Origin: Ectothiorhodospira shaposhnikovii
GTDB lineage: Bacteria; Pseudomonadota; Gammaproteobacteria; Ectothiorhodospirales; Ectothiorhodospiraceae
Assembly (NCBI RefSeq): GCF_022227765.1
Contig: NZ_JAJMLZ010000004.1
Coordinates: forward strand, 231,333 to 295,332
DNA length: 64,000 nt
Direction: 5' to 3'
Below, one piece after another: positions 19,571-28,674 of the stretch. Below the pieces are notes generated by a model that did not search any database, was not told the DNA's origin, and saw nothing but the letters and a program-made list of their open reading frames with translations. The translations under genes and the position numbers were made by a program. Position 1 is the first letter of the stretch. Each line of letters starts with the position of its first letter.

Positions 19571-20923
19571 TCAATCCCGGCACGCCAGGTCGATGCCTTC
19601 CATCATCACCTGCGCCAGGAACCGGATCTGCTCCTCGGTGATCACGTACGGCGGCATCAGGTAACTCACGTTGCCCAGCGGTCTGAGCAGCGCGCCGCGC
19701 TTGAGGCCGTGCCGGTAGATCGCCAGACCACGGCGCTCCTGCCAGGGATACGGTTCGCGGGTGGTCTTGTTTCTCACCATCTCCACCGCCGCGATCATCC
19801 CGTGCTGACGCACATCCGCCACGTGGGGATGATCCTTCAACGGCGCCAGGGATTCGGCCATCACCGCGGCCAGCCGTCGATTTCGCCCGATGACGTCATC
19901 CCGTTCGAACAGGTCCAGGGTGGCCAAAGCCGCCGTGCAGGCCAGCGGATTGGCGGTATAGGAATGGGAATGCAGAAATGCGGTCAGGCGCGTGTACTCA
20001 TCATAAAAGGCGTCATAGACCTGATCATGGGTCAGCACCACGGACAGCGGCAGATAGCCCCCAGTCAGCCCCTTGGACAGACACATGAAATCCGGCGAGA
20101 TACCCGCCTGTTCACAGGCAAACAGGGTCCCGGTCCGGCCGAACCCCACCGCGATCTCGTCGGCGATCAGATGCACACCGTAACGGTCACAGGCCTCGCG
20201 CAACCATTGCAGATACCGGGGGTGATACATGCGCATGCCGCCGGCGCATTGCACCAGGGGCTCGACGATCACCGCGCAGGTTTCGTGGGCGTGCCTTGCC
20301 AGCGTCGCCTCCATGGCCTCGAACATGCGCTCGGCCACCTGTTCACAATCTTCGCCCGGTTCACGCTCGAAACAGTCCGGACCGGGCACGGTCATGACCT
20401 CCATCAGCAACGGCCCATAGGTGGACTTGTACAGAGGCACGTCACCCACCGCCAGCGCCCCCAGGGTTTCTCCGTGATAGCTGTTGGAAAGACAGATGAA
20501 CCGGGTCTTGTCCTTTTGGCCCCGGTTGAGCCAGTAATGAAAGCTCATCTTCAGGGCGACTTCGACGGCGGCGGACCCGTTGTCGGCGTAGAAGCACCGG
20601 CTCAGGCCCGGCGGCGTGATCGCCACCAGACGCTCGGACAAGCGGACCACCGGTTCATGGGTGAAACCGGCCAGGATCACGTGTTCCAGGTCATCCAGCT
20701 GCCGGCGGATGGCGGCATTAATATAGGGGTTGGCGTGACCGAACAGGTTCACCCACCAGGAGCTGATGGCATCCAGATAGCGGTTGCCGTCGAAATCCTC
20801 CAGCCACACCCCCTCCCCTCGCCGGATTGGCGTCATGGGCAGATGTTCGTGATCCTTCATCTGGGTACAGGGATGCCAGACAACGGCCAGGTCCCTGCGG
20901 GTCAGGTCGTGATTGTTCATCAT
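19571..20923 (-). CDS. bioA: Adenosylmethionine-8-amino-7-oxononanoate aminotransferase (biotin synthesis)
   Basis: The protein is 450 aa, a class III aminotransferase. BioA-specific text is clear: VWHPCTQMKDHEHLPM at the start, ISSWWVNLFGHANPYINAA, and the PLP lysine in CLSKGLTGGYLPLS, plus HSHSYTANPLACTAALA. It makes 7,8-diaminononanoate with S-adenosylmethionine as amino donor. It stands apart from other bio genes, which are not in this window. The start has two ATGs in tandem after AAGGGAGAG. Upstream lies the terminator of kamA, so bioA has its own promoter in the 35-130 bp before it. Confidence 0.95.
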   Translation of the reverse strand: MMNNHDLTRRDLAVVWHPCTQMKDHEHLPMTPIRRGEGVWLEDFDGNRYLDAISSWWVNLFGHANPYINAAIRRQLDDLEHVILAGFTHEPVVRLSERLVAITPPGLSRCFYADNGSAAVEVALKMSFHYWLNRGQKDKTRFICLSNSYHGETLGALAVGDVPLYKSTYGPLLMEVMTVPGPDCFEREPGEDCEQVAERMFEAMEATLARHAHETCAVIVEPLVQCAGGMRMYHPRYLQWLREACDRYGVHLIADEIAVGFGRTGTLFACEQAGISPDFMCLSKGLTGGYLPLSVVLTHDQVYDAFYDEYTRLTAFLHSHSYTANPLACTAALATLDLFERDDVIGRNRRLAAVMAESLAPLKDHPHVADVRQHGMIAAVEMVRNKTTREPYPWQERRGLAIYRHGLKRGALLRPLGNVSYLMPPYVITEEQIRFLAQVMMEGIDLACRD

Positions 20924-20954
20924 TTTGCTCTCCCTTCAAGATACAAGGAACCTT

Positions 20955-20994
20955 GCAAAAAAAAGGCTGATCCGGGAAATACCCGAACCAGCCT
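20955..20994 (-). terminator. Rho-independent terminator of the kamA-family gene
   Basis: On the minus strand the stem GGCTGGTTCGGG / CCCGGATCAGCC (two non-canonical or G-U positions) is followed by eight U residues (the A run at 20955-20962 on the plus strand). It lies 58 bp past the aminomutase stop codon. Confidence 0.82.
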
Positions 20995-21051
20995 GAAAGA
21001 CATGGGAACCGGCCCGCCGATTCTCGTGACTCGACAACCTGAAATTCCGAA

Positions 21052-22422
21052 CTACCGGGTCACCGCCCTCGCCTTCATGGCATTGTACTCATCCTCGAAG
21101 AAGAACTTCTCCTCCCCGAAGGCCGGCTTCAGGTGGTTCAGCCAGGTGGCCTTTTCATCATACCGGGCAAAGAACGGACGCTGCACCCAGTCCGGATTAC
21201 GACCCTGGATGAAGCGCAGCACGAACACCTTCTCCCCCTGGATCTCGGTCACGCCCTGGATCTCCACCTTGCCGGGACCGGCACTCATGGAAGGACCGCG
21301 GGCGGTGCGGGCCAGGCCGGATACCTGGGACATGGCATCGCGGTAGATCTCCCAGGCCCGGGCCAGCGGGACCTCGAAATAACAGCGGGCGCCGGTATCC
21401 CGTTCACCGAACATGTAGTAAGGCACGATTCCCAGGCGTACCTGGTTGCGCCACATGCGAGCCCAGACTTCGGCATCATCATTGATATGGGCCAGCAGCG
21501 GCCCTTGACTGCGGATCTCGGCACCGGTGGCACGCAGTCGGCGGATGGCCTCCCGGGCCACGGGGGTTTCCATCTCCCGCCAGTGGTTGTAATGGGCCAT
21601 CAGGGCCACGTGCTTGCCCGCCTTCACCAATCGTTCCAGCAACATCAACAATTCATCGGCATCGGCATCGCTCACGAAACGATGGGGCCAGAAGGTCAGT
21701 GCCTTGGTACCGATGCGGATGGTCTGGACATGATCGAATTCCGGCGCCATCAGGGGCTCAAGATACTGGGCCAGATACTTGGTCTTCATGACCATGGGAT
21801 CACCGCCGGTGACCAGCAGGTCCGTCACTTCCGGATGGGCACGCAGGTAGCCCAGCAGGTCATCACTCTGACTGGAGGCGATACGCAGTTCCTTATCACC
21901 CACGAACTGCGCCCAGCGGAAGCAGAAGGTACAGTACGCATGGCAGGTCTGACCCTGGGTGGGGAAGAACAGCACCGTTTCCTTGTACTTGTGCTGCAAC
22001 CCTTCCAGGGGACGGCCATCCAGCATGGGGCGGTTCATCTCCATCTGCCCTGCCGGGTGGGGATTGAGGTCCTGACGCAACGTCTGCGCCAAGGCAGCAA
22101 TCTCCGCCCGCTCTGCGCCGCGACGGTGCAATTCGGCCATGCGTTCATAGACCGCCGGCTCCAACATCTCGCGCTGAGGGAAGGTCAGCTGATAGATCGG
22201 GTCATCGGGGACCTGATCCCAGTCGATCAATTCATCTATGATGTATTCATTGACCCGGAACGGCAGCACGCTGGCCACCACCTTCATCTCGAAACGCTGG
22301 GCTTCGGATAGCCGGGCTACCGCGGGGATCTGCTCCAGGGTCCGCTCGGTATAGACCTTGAACGGACGGGCCTTGATCTCTTGCAGTGCTTCGTGTCGGT
22401 AAAAATTAAGGACAGAACTCAT
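21052..22422 (-). CDS. KamA/YodO-family radical SAM aminomutase (lysine 2,3-aminomutase family)
   Basis: The protein is 456 aa. The radical SAM cluster motif is TCHAYCTFCFRWAQF (C-x3-C-x2-C). Family blocks include TDLLVTGGDPMVMKTKYL, TIRIGTKALTFWPHRFV, GKHVALMAHYNHWREMETPVA and PYYMFGERDTGARCYFEVPLARA. The enzymes use PLP, SAM and a [4Fe-4S] cluster to shift an amino group, classically L-lysine to beta-lysine. A partner acetyltransferase (ablB), which would indicate the osmolyte N-acetyl-beta-lysine, is not next to it. It is not EpmB: it is too long and is not beside efp or epmA. GGAGG lies 4 bp before the ATG. The substrate is unproven. Confidence 0.88.
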   Translation of the reverse strand: MSSVLNFYRHEALQEIKARPFKVYTERTLEQIPAVARLSEAQRFEMKVVASVLPFRVNEYIIDELIDWDQVPDDPIYQLTFPQREMLEPAVYERMAELHRRGAERAEIAALAQTLRQDLNPHPAGQMEMNRPMLDGRPLEGLQHKYKETVLFFPTQGQTCHAYCTFCFRWAQFVGDKELRIASSQSDDLLGYLRAHPEVTDLLVTGGDPMVMKTKYLAQYLEPLMAPEFDHVQTIRIGTKALTFWPHRFVSDADADELLMLLERLVKAGKHVALMAHYNHWREMETPVAREAIRRLRATGAEIRSQGPLLAHINDDAEVWARMWRNQVRLGIVPYYMFGERDTGARCYFEVPLARAWEIYRDAMSQVSGLARTARGPSMSAGPGKVEIQGVTEIQGEKVFVLRFIQGRNPDWVQRPFFARYDEKATWLNHLKPAFGEEKFFFEDEYNAMKARAVTR

Positions 22423-22649
22423 GACGCCTCCGATACTCTGTGATCAGATCAGACGGAAAATTAATCTGGATCCAGTGGGAAGAACGGGCGCCGCAGGCGT
22501 GCCAGCCCTGATCTCCGAAAACGACCGCGCACTATTATTCGGCGGTCACAAGATGGTTGTGGCCAAGATGGCCAAGGGACAAAGAAGAACAACCCTAACA
22601 AATCAGGCACGCTCATTGCAAACCCATCCCTGACCCGGCAAGGAGAATC

Positions 22650-23777
22650 ATGCATCCTGAATTCCCCCTCTCTCCCGACCTGATTCACCTCAATCACGCC
22701 GCCGTCGGCCCGTGGCCGGTCCGCACGGCCCAGGCGGTGGCCGCCTTCGCCCAGGAAAACACCCTGCATGGGTCCCTGCACTACCCACGCTGGCTGGCGG
22801 TGGAAAAACGGCTGCGCGAACGGCTACAGCGGCTGATCAACGCCTCGGAGACAGAAGACATCGCCCTGCTCAAGAACACCTCGGAAGGGCTCTCCGTGGT
22901 GGCTTTCGGGCTGCCCTGGCGTCGCGGGGATAACGTGGTCTGTCCCTTGCAGGAGTTTCCGTCCAACCGGATCGTCTGGCAGGCTTTGGAGTCCCGCTTC
23001 GGCGTGGAGGTTCGTCTGGTGGATGTGTCGGTGGCGGATCCGGAGGCGGCGCTGCTGGGCGCCACGAACCGGCGCACCCGTCTGCTGAGCGTGAGCGCCG
23101 TGCAATATGCCCGGGGCCTGAGACTGGATCTGGAGCGCCTGGGCGCGGCCTGTCGGCATCGGGGGATCTGGTTCTGCGTGGACGCCATCCAGCAACTGGG
23201 CGCCCTGCCCCTGGACGTGCAGGCCGCCCAGGTGGACTTTCTTGCCGCCGATGCCCACAAATGGCTGCTCGGACCCGAGGGGATTGCGGTGTTCTATGCC
23301 GGCCCCGAGGCCCGCGATGCCTTGAGCCTGAACCAGTACGGCTGGCACATGGTGGAGCACTGCGGTGATTATGACCGGATGGACTGGCATCCCGCCGATT
23401 CGGCCCGCCGTTTCGAATGCGGCAGCCCCAACATGCTGGGGATCCATGCCCTGGACGCCAGTCTCTCCCTGTTCGAGGAACTGGGCATGGCCTTCATTGC
23501 CGATGCCTTGTCCAGAAACGTCGAATACCTGGTGGATCTGCTCAGATCCGCCAAGTTCGAAATCCATTCACCCCAGGCGCCGGAGCGGCGTTCGGGCATC
23601 GTCACCTTCGGGCGCCGGGACATGGACGTGGCGCTCAGTCATCGTCGGTTGATGGATGCCGGGGTTCTGTGTGCCCCGCGGGGCGGCGGTATCCGGTTCT
23701 CGCCCCATTTCCATACCCGGACCGGTGACCTGGAACGGGCGGTGGAGATGGCCGCGGCCTTCGCCGAGGCGGGATGA
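22650..23777 (+). CDS. Class V aminotransferase (cysteine desulfurase-like)
   Basis: The protein is 375 aa, PLP-dependent. The start reads MHPEFPLSPDLIHLNHAAVGPWPVRTAQAV. Family blocks are LLKNTSEGLSVVAFGL, RLLSVSAVQYARGLRLDLERLGAAC, FCVDAIQQLGALPLDVQ and the PLP lysine in FLAADAHKWLLGPEGIAVFY. The active-site cysteine loop of true NifS/SufS enzymes is not evident, so it may be a different class V lyase or aminotransferase. AAGGAG precedes the ATG. It is divergent from the aminomutase with a 227-bp shared upstream region, and convergent with tatD. Confidence 0.88.
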   Translation: MHPEFPLSPDLIHLNHAAVGPWPVRTAQAVAAFAQENTLHGSLHYPRWLAVEKRLRERLQRLINASETEDIALLKNTSEGLSVVAFGLPWRRGDNVVCPLQEFPSNRIVWQALESRFGVEVRLVDVSVADPEAALLGATNRRTRLLSVSAVQYARGLRLDLERLGAACRHRGIWFCVDAIQQLGALPLDVQAAQVDFLAADAHKWLLGPEGIAVFYAGPEARDALSLNQYGWHMVEHCGDYDRMDWHPADSARRFECGSPNMLGIHALDASLSLFEELGMAFIADALSRNVEYLVDLLRSAKFEIHSPQAPERRSGIVTFGRRDMDVALSHRRLMDAGVLCAPRGGGIRFSPHFHTRTGDLERAVEMAAAFAEAG

Positions 23778-23793
23778 CGGCCCGCGGTGACGG

Positions 23794-24570
23794 CTACGTG
23801 CAGGGATTGAACAGGCGCCGATAGTTCTGCGCGGTCACGGCGGCCAGGGTTTCCAGACTCTCGCCCCGGACCCCGGCCACGCATTCGGCCACATGCCGAA
23901 CCAGTGCCGGATGGTTCATCTTGCCCCGGAACGGGGCCGGAGCCAGATAGGGGGCATCCGTCTCTATCAACAGCCGGTCCGCCGGCACCCGCCGTGCCAC
24001 CTCTCTGAGGGCATCCGCATTGCGGAAGGTGACGATCCCGGAAAAGGAGACGTGAAACCCCAGATCGAGACCGGCTCTGGCCGTGTCCCAGTCCTCGGTG
24101 AAACAGTGTAGGACCCCGCCCACATCCCGGGCGCCCTCCTCTCTCAGGATTGCCAGGGTATCCGCACGGGCGTCCCGGGTATGAATGATCAGCGGCTTGC
24201 CCACCGCCCTGGCGGCCCGCACATGGACCCGGAACCGCTCCCGCTGCCAGGTCAGGTCGCCTTCGTTGTAGTGGTAATCCAGCCCGGTTTCACCGATGGC
24301 CACCACCTCCGGATCGGCGGCCATGGCCGCCAGTGCCTCCTCGTCGGGTTCGAGGCCTTCCCGTGCACTGGGATGCACCCCCACGGAACAGGAGACCTGA
24401 GCATAGCGTCCGGCCAGATCCCTGACGGCCTGAAAATTGTTCATGTCGATGCACACGCACAGCATGTGTTCGACACCGGCTTCCGTGGCCGCGACCATGA
24501 GTCGGTCCATGTCGCCGTCGAACCGGCTCAGGTCGATGCGATCCAGGTGGCAATGGGAGTCAATCAGCAT
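23794..24570 (-). CDS. TatD family deoxyribonuclease (YcfH-like)
   Basis: The protein is 258 aa. The metal-binding motifs of the amidohydrolase-like TatD family are present: the opening DSHCHLDRIDL (HxH), GETGLDYHY, KPLIIHTRDARADTL, HCFTEDWDTARAG and ETDAPYLAPAPFRGKMNHPA. TatD proteins are Mg-dependent 3'-5' exonucleases or repair nucleases. It is the last gene of the tmk-holB-pilZ-tatD string, the order known from Pseudomonas. Confidence 0.93.
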   Translation of the reverse strand: MLIDSHCHLDRIDLSRFDGDMDRLMVAATEAGVEHMLCVCIDMNNFQAVRDLAGRYAQVSCSVGVHPSAREGLEPDEEALAAMAADPEVVAIGETGLDYHYNEGDLTWQRERFRVHVRAARAVGKPLIIHTRDARADTLAILREEGARDVGGVLHCFTEDWDTARAGLDLGFHVSFSGIVTFRNADALREVARRVPADRLLIETDAPYLAPAPFRGKMNHPALVRHVAECVAGVRGESLETLAAVTAQNYRRLFNPCT

Positions 24571-24621
24571 AAAGAGTCGATGGTTGCAAATCGGAAAGAA
24601 AAAGGACTTGCCTAAAAAGGC

Positions 24622-24963
24622 TTACATGGTGTTGGTCAGTCGGTCGGACTGCAGGGCCCCACCCAGCAGACCTTCGATCTTGTTGCGGGCGGCACCCTTG
24701 TCCTGGGCGTTGAACTGCACGCCGATTCCCGGTGTGCGGTTGCCCTGGGCCCTGGGGGGAGTCACCCAGATGACCCGCCCCGCCACCGGAATACGCTCCC
24801 GCTCTTCCATCAGGGTCAGGAGCATGAAGACTTCGTCGCCCAGCTTGTAGAGTTTCTGGGTGGGAATGAACAGGCCGCCATTCTTCACATACGGCATATA
24901 GGCGGCGTAAAGGGAATGCTTGTCCTTGATCGCCAGGGAAAGTATGCCCTGTCCCGGTGCCAT
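24622..24963 (-). CDS. pilZ: PilZ domain protein, type IV pilus biogenesis (PilZ)
   Basis: The protein is 113 aa. The text SLAIKDKHSLYAAYMPYVKNGGLFIPTQKLYKLGDEVFMLLTLMEERERIPVAGRVIWVTP matches the founding PilZ protein of pilus biogenesis. The RxxxR and D/NxSxxG motifs for cyclic-di-GMP binding are absent, as in that protein, so it probably does not bind the nucleotide itself. The position between holB (11 bp upstream) and tatD is the same as in Pseudomonas aeruginosa. It implies that the organism makes type IV pili, though no other pil gene is in this window. Confidence 0.92.
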   Translation of the reverse strand: MAPGQGILSLAIKDKHSLYAAYMPYVKNGGLFIPTQKLYKLGDEVFMLLTLMEERERIPVAGRVIWVTPPRAQGNRTPGIGVQFNAQDKGAARNKIEGLLGGALQSDRLTNTM

Positions 24964-24974
24964 GGTCCCCTCCT

Positions 24975-25970
24975 TCAGGTCTGTGCCAGATCACGCAGGG
25001 TCACCAGTATATCCTCCAGCAACACCTGCGGGTTGATGGGTGTGTCGGCGAGACGGCGCCATTCGCACAATCGCCCCTGGAAATGGAAACAGGCCGCCGG
25101 ATCCAGTCGTTCCGTCAGGATCTCCAGGGCTTTCGGGGTCGCCACGCCGGATGAACGGCCACCGTCAGCGCCGGTCATGTGCCGGCAAATCCCGTCGGCC
25201 ATGAGGATCTGCAATCGATCCACCAGCACGTCCAGGGGCGCCTTGTGCCATTGCTCGGACAGTTCCACCACCCCCTTGCGCCCCTGCAGCAGGCCCAGCA
25301 GGGCATCCAGTTGGGCACGCCACTGGGGCAGTGCCTCCTGCTCCGCCAATGCTCGGGCGCGCAGCGGCGATCCGTGCCCCAGTGCCAGCAGGGCATCCAG
25401 ATCCCCCTCGGGTATGTCGGGCACGGCCCCGGCCAGCCAGCGTCGAGCCTCGGGGCGTGAAGGCAGGGCCAGCTTGATCTGCTGACAGCGGCTGCGCACC
25501 GTGGCCGGAAGATGGAACGGATGGGCACTGACCAGGATCAGGATGGCGTCACCCGGCGGCTCTTCCAGGGTCTTGAGCAGGCTGTTGGCGGCGTTCTCGG
25601 TCATGGCGTCGGCGGGCCACAGGATGGCCATGCGACAGGGGCCATGACTGCGGCTCAGGGACATGAAATCTCCCAGTGCCCGGATCTGGTCCACCAGGAT
25701 GCGGGTCTTGTCCTCCGGGATGGTCACTTCCGTCAGATCGGGATGCGCACCGGCCTGCCACATGCGGCAGCCATGACAATGGCCGCAGGCCGCCCCACGG
25801 GCCAGGGGCGACTCACACTGGATGGCCTGGCAGAAGGCCCGGGCCAGGGCCAGCTTGCCGGTCCCCGCGGGCCCCGTGAACAGCCAACCGTGGGGCAGGC
25901 GTCCCGAACGCCGCCGTTCCAGCAGCGCACACCACGCCTCCTCCAACCAGGGAAACGGGGCGCCGCTCAT
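24975..25970 (-). CDS. holB: DNA polymerase III subunit delta'
   Basis: The protein is 331 aa, a clamp-loader ATPase-fold subunit. The Walker A-like GPAGTGKLALARAF is followed by four cysteines of the zinc module (CESPLARGAACGHCHGC), and the SRC-type motif PATVRSRCQQIKL is present. It loads the sliding clamp with the gamma/tau and delta subunits. The start codon overlaps the tmk stop (ATGA), indicating translational coupling. Confidence 0.94.
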   Translation of the reverse strand: MSGAPFPWLEEAWCALLERRRSGRLPHGWLFTGPAGTGKLALARAFCQAIQCESPLARGAACGHCHGCRMWQAGAHPDLTEVTIPEDKTRILVDQIRALGDFMSLSRSHGPCRMAILWPADAMTENAANSLLKTLEEPPGDAILILVSAHPFHLPATVRSRCQQIKLALPSRPEARRWLAGAVPDIPEGDLDALLALGHGSPLRARALAEQEALPQWRAQLDALLGLLQGRKGVVELSEQWHKAPLDVLVDRLQILMADGICRHMTGADGGRSSGVATPKALEILTERLDPAACFHFQGRLCEWRRLADTPINPQVLLEDILVTLRDLAQT

Positions 25971-26635
25971 GGGGTCCCGGATACCGGGTGGGCCAGCAGG
26001 TCATCGATCCGGGCCAGCAGATCGGCCCGTACCCGGTCCAGATCTCCCCCGGCATCCACCACGGCATAGCGCGTCGGTGACCGATTGACGCGCTCGTGAT
26101 AGACCGCTCTCACCCGCTCGAAAAAATCGACGGCTTCCTGTTCGAACCGGTCCGCTTCCCCCCGCTTGCCGGCCCGCGCCAGGCCGGTGGCGACATCCGC
26201 ATCCAGCAGGATGGTCAGATCCGGCCGGACGGCCCCCTGTACCCAATCCTCCAGGGCGGCAATGCGCTCCACCGGGATCCCCCGCCCACCACCCTGATAA
26301 GCATAGGTGGCGTCGGTGAAACGGTCACTGACCACCCAGGTGCCCGCATCCAGCGCCGGCAGAATAAAGTGACGCAGATGCTCGGCTCGGGCGGCAAACA
26401 TGAGCAGCAGTTCCGTATCCCCGTGCATGGGCGGAAAGTCGCGGGAAAGCAGCAGGCCGCGGATGGCCTCTCCCAGTGGGGTGCCGCCGGGTTCTCGAGT
26501 GCTCACGGCGGTAATCCCCCGCGCCTGCAGATGGGCCACCACGGCACTCAGGTGGGTGGATTTGCCCACCCCCTCGATCCCTTCAAGGCAGATGAAGCGC
26601 CCTCGCCTTTCGGCAGCGGCAGATGGACTGGTCAA
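25967..26635 (-). CDS. tmk: Thymidylate kinase
   Basis: The protein is 222 aa. P-loop FICLEGIEGVGKSTHL, the DR motif VVSDRFTDATYAYQG, and the lid region AGKRGEADRFEQEA place it in the dTMP kinase family. It phosphorylates dTMP to dTDP. It sits between mltG (20 bp upstream) and holB (overlapping). Confidence 0.95.
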   Translation of the reverse strand: MTSPSAAAERRGRFICLEGIEGVGKSTHLSAVVAHLQARGITAVSTREPGGTPLGEAIRGLLLSRDFPPMHGDTELLLMFAARAEHLRHFILPALDAGTWVVSDRFTDATYAYQGGGRGIPVERIAALEDWVQGAVRPDLTILLDADVATGLARAGKRGEADRFEQEAVDFFERVRAVYHERVNRSPTRYAVVDAGGDLDRVRADLLARIDDLLAHPVSGTP

Positions 26636-26655
26636 AACGTGGGTATTCCTGTTCG

Positions 26656-27669
26656 TCAGCGCCCGTAACGGCTGGCATCGCCGCCGAGCTGGTACTGGAT
26701 CACGGCCCGCCGGTGCTCCTGGTAGGTCGTGGAGAAATGATGACTGCCATCCCCCCGGGACACGAAGAACAGGGCCCGGGATTCCGCCGGATTCACCGCC
26801 GCATGCAGGGCGGCGGCGCCAGGCAGTGCGATGGGTGTGGGTGGCAGGCCGTCGCGGGTGTACGTATTGTAAGGGTTGTCGGCCCGCAGATCCCGTCGCC
26901 GGATGCGGCCATCGAAGTTTTCGATGCCGTAGATCACGGTGGGGTCGGTCTGCAGACGCATGCCGCGGCGCAGGCGCTCGTTGAACACGGCGGAGACCAG
27001 GGTACGCTCATCGGCCCGCCCGGTCTCCTTCTCCACGATCGAGGCCATGATCAGTGCCTCGTACTCGTCCTTCAGGGGCAGATCTTCGGCGCGGTTTTCC
27101 CAGGCCCGGGCCAGTTCCTGGCGCATGCGCTGATGGGCAATGCGCAGGATGTCCATGTCCGTGGTGTACCGAGGAAAGAGATAGGTATCCGGAAAGAACC
27201 AGCCCTCCGGATGCTCACCCGGACGGCCCAGATGAGCCATCACATTCATGTACTCATCCTCTGCCAGGGTGTTCCTGATTTTCTCGTGGGCGGAGATGGC
27301 CCGCATCATCTGCAGGAAGGTCCAGCCTTCCGGGATGGTGAGGCTGTACTGGATGGTGCGGCCACGGATAAACAGGGCCAGCAGGTCCTCCGGTGTCAGT
27401 CCGGGGTGAATCAGGTATTCCCCGGCCCGGATGCCCTGATCCTGTTCCGACAATCGCCCATGGATCTCCCAGTAATGGGGCTTGCTGATGATCCCGGCCG
27501 ACGCCAGTTCCTGCCCCACCCGGCGCAGGGATGCCCCGGCGGGCACCTGAAACTCGGTGGCCTCGGCAAGATTGACCGGCGTGTGCAGGAAACGATGATA
27601 GTCCCATGCCAGCCAGCCGGCGATGATCAGCGGGAGCAGAAGGACAACAAGCAAAAGACGTCGCATCAC
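26656..27669 (-). CDS. mltG: Endolytic murein transglycosylase MltG (YceG)
   Basis: The protein is 337 aa. A single N-terminal membrane helix (LLLVVLLLPLIIAGWLAW) anchors a periplasmic domain with a LysM-like part (FQVPAGASLRRVGQELASAG) and the YceG catalytic domain (MASIVEKETGRADERTLVSAVFNERLRRGMRLQTDPTVIYG, with the catalytic Glu in VEKETG). It cuts nascent glycan strands and is thought to set their length. Gene order with pabC and tmk is conserved. Confidence 0.95.
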   Translation of the reverse strand: MMRRLLLVVLLLPLIIAGWLAWDYHRFLHTPVNLAEATEFQVPAGASLRRVGQELASAGIISKPHYWEIHGRLSEQDQGIRAGEYLIHPGLTPEDLLALFIRGRTIQYSLTIPEGWTFLQMMRAISAHEKIRNTLAEDEYMNVMAHLGRPGEHPEGWFFPDTYLFPRYTTDMDILRIAHQRMRQELARAWENRAEDLPLKDEYEALIMASIVEKETGRADERTLVSAVFNERLRRGMRLQTDPTVIYGIENFDGRIRRRDLRADNPYNTYTRDGLPPTPIALPGAAALHAAVNPAESRALFFVSRGDGSHHFSTTYQEHRRAVIQYQLGGDASRYGR

Positions 27670-27761
27670 GGGAATCGGCAGTGGCTCATGTGTGTTCCAG
27701 GGTCAGAACAGGATTGTCGTTCCCCGGCATCGCATGGGCAAGCCCTGATTGTCTGCCCGCG

Positions 27762-28571
27762 TCATGGATCCTGTGTATCCAACTGCTGCTGGAGTCGTCT
27801 CACCAGATCCGGCACCGGCAGCGTTTGCCCTTCCAGGCAGCGCACCGGCCAGATTCCGATCAGGGTGTTGCATAGGAACAGGCCCTCCGCCCGGAACAGG
27901 TCATCCAGGCGGAGCCCGGTCTGGCCGCAGACAATGCCCATCCCGGCGGCGATGTCCATGATCCGTGCCCGGGTGATGCCGGCCACACCGCACTGATCCA
28001 GCGACGGCGTCAGCAACATGCCGTCGCGGACCAGGAACAGATTGCTCATGGTGCCCTCGACCACCCGCCCTTCCCCGTCCAGCATCAGGCCTTCCTGATA
28101 CTCATCTTCCCATTCCGAGCGGGCCAGCACCTGTTCCAGACGATTGAGATGCTTGATCCCGGCCAGGGCAGGATTGGAGGACAGGCGCATCCGGCAGATC
28201 CTGGCCCGCACGCCGTCCCGCCGCCAGACGGAAAGGCTGTCCGGGAGCGGACTTCCCACCAGGATGCGGGTCGGGGAAGGAGACGCGGGGGGACGGTATC
28301 CCCGAGGACCGGGACCGCGGGTGATCATCAGCTTGAGCACTCCATCGGGGTGGGCGGCCGCGATACGCCCCGCCTCCGTTTCCAGCACGGCGGCATCCGG
28401 AGCGGCAAACCCCAGCCGACGGCACCCCTCCCGCAGGCGCTCAAGATGGCGCTGCCAGTGGGACGGATGGCCCTGCCGGATGCGCAGGGTCTCGAACAGA
28501 CCGTCACCGTACTGCAGGCCCCGGTCATTGAGCGGCAACACGGAGGCCGGTCGGCCATTGACAAGCATCAT
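27762..28571 (-). CDS. pabC: Aminodeoxychorismate lyase PabC
   Basis: The protein is 269 aa, a class IV PLP enzyme. It begins MMLVNGRPASVLPLNDRGLQYGDGLFETLRI. The PLP lysine lies in ALAGIKHLNRLEQVLARSEW, and VVEGTMSNLFLVRDGML with GITRARIMDIA completes the signature. It releases pyruvate to give 4-aminobenzoate for folate. The start was set at the tandem ATG before LVNG, because longer versions add a basic stretch not found in the family. Confidence 0.92.
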   Translation of the reverse strand: MMLVNGRPASVLPLNDRGLQYGDGLFETLRIRQGHPSHWQRHLERLREGCRRLGFAAPDAAVLETEAGRIAAAHPDGVLKLMITRGPGPRGYRPPASPSPTRILVGSPLPDSLSVWRRDGVRARICRMRLSSNPALAGIKHLNRLEQVLARSEWEDEYQEGLMLDGEGRVVEGTMSNLFLVRDGMLLTPSLDQCGVAGITRARIMDIAAGMGIVCGQTGLRLDDLFRAEGLFLCNTLIGIWPVRCLEGQTLPVPDLVRRLQQQLDTQDP

Positions 28572-28616
28572 CTCGGATCCCCGATTCCGACGGCGCCACT
28601 GGCGCCGGAAACGCAG

Positions 28617-28650
28617 AAGGCCGCCGGGCAATCACGCACCCGGCGGCCTT
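28617..28650 (-). terminator. Perfect hairpin between fabF and pabC
   Basis: A perfect 12-bp GC-rich stem (AAGGCCGCCGGG with CCCGGCGGCCTT, 10-nt loop) lies 24 bp past the fabF stop. Only two U residues follow on the minus strand, so it could be a partial terminator or a 3' stabiliser that lowers pabC expression relative to fabF. Confidence 0.55.
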
Positions 28651-28674
28651 CCGGCAGTCCTGGGACTGAAGGGC

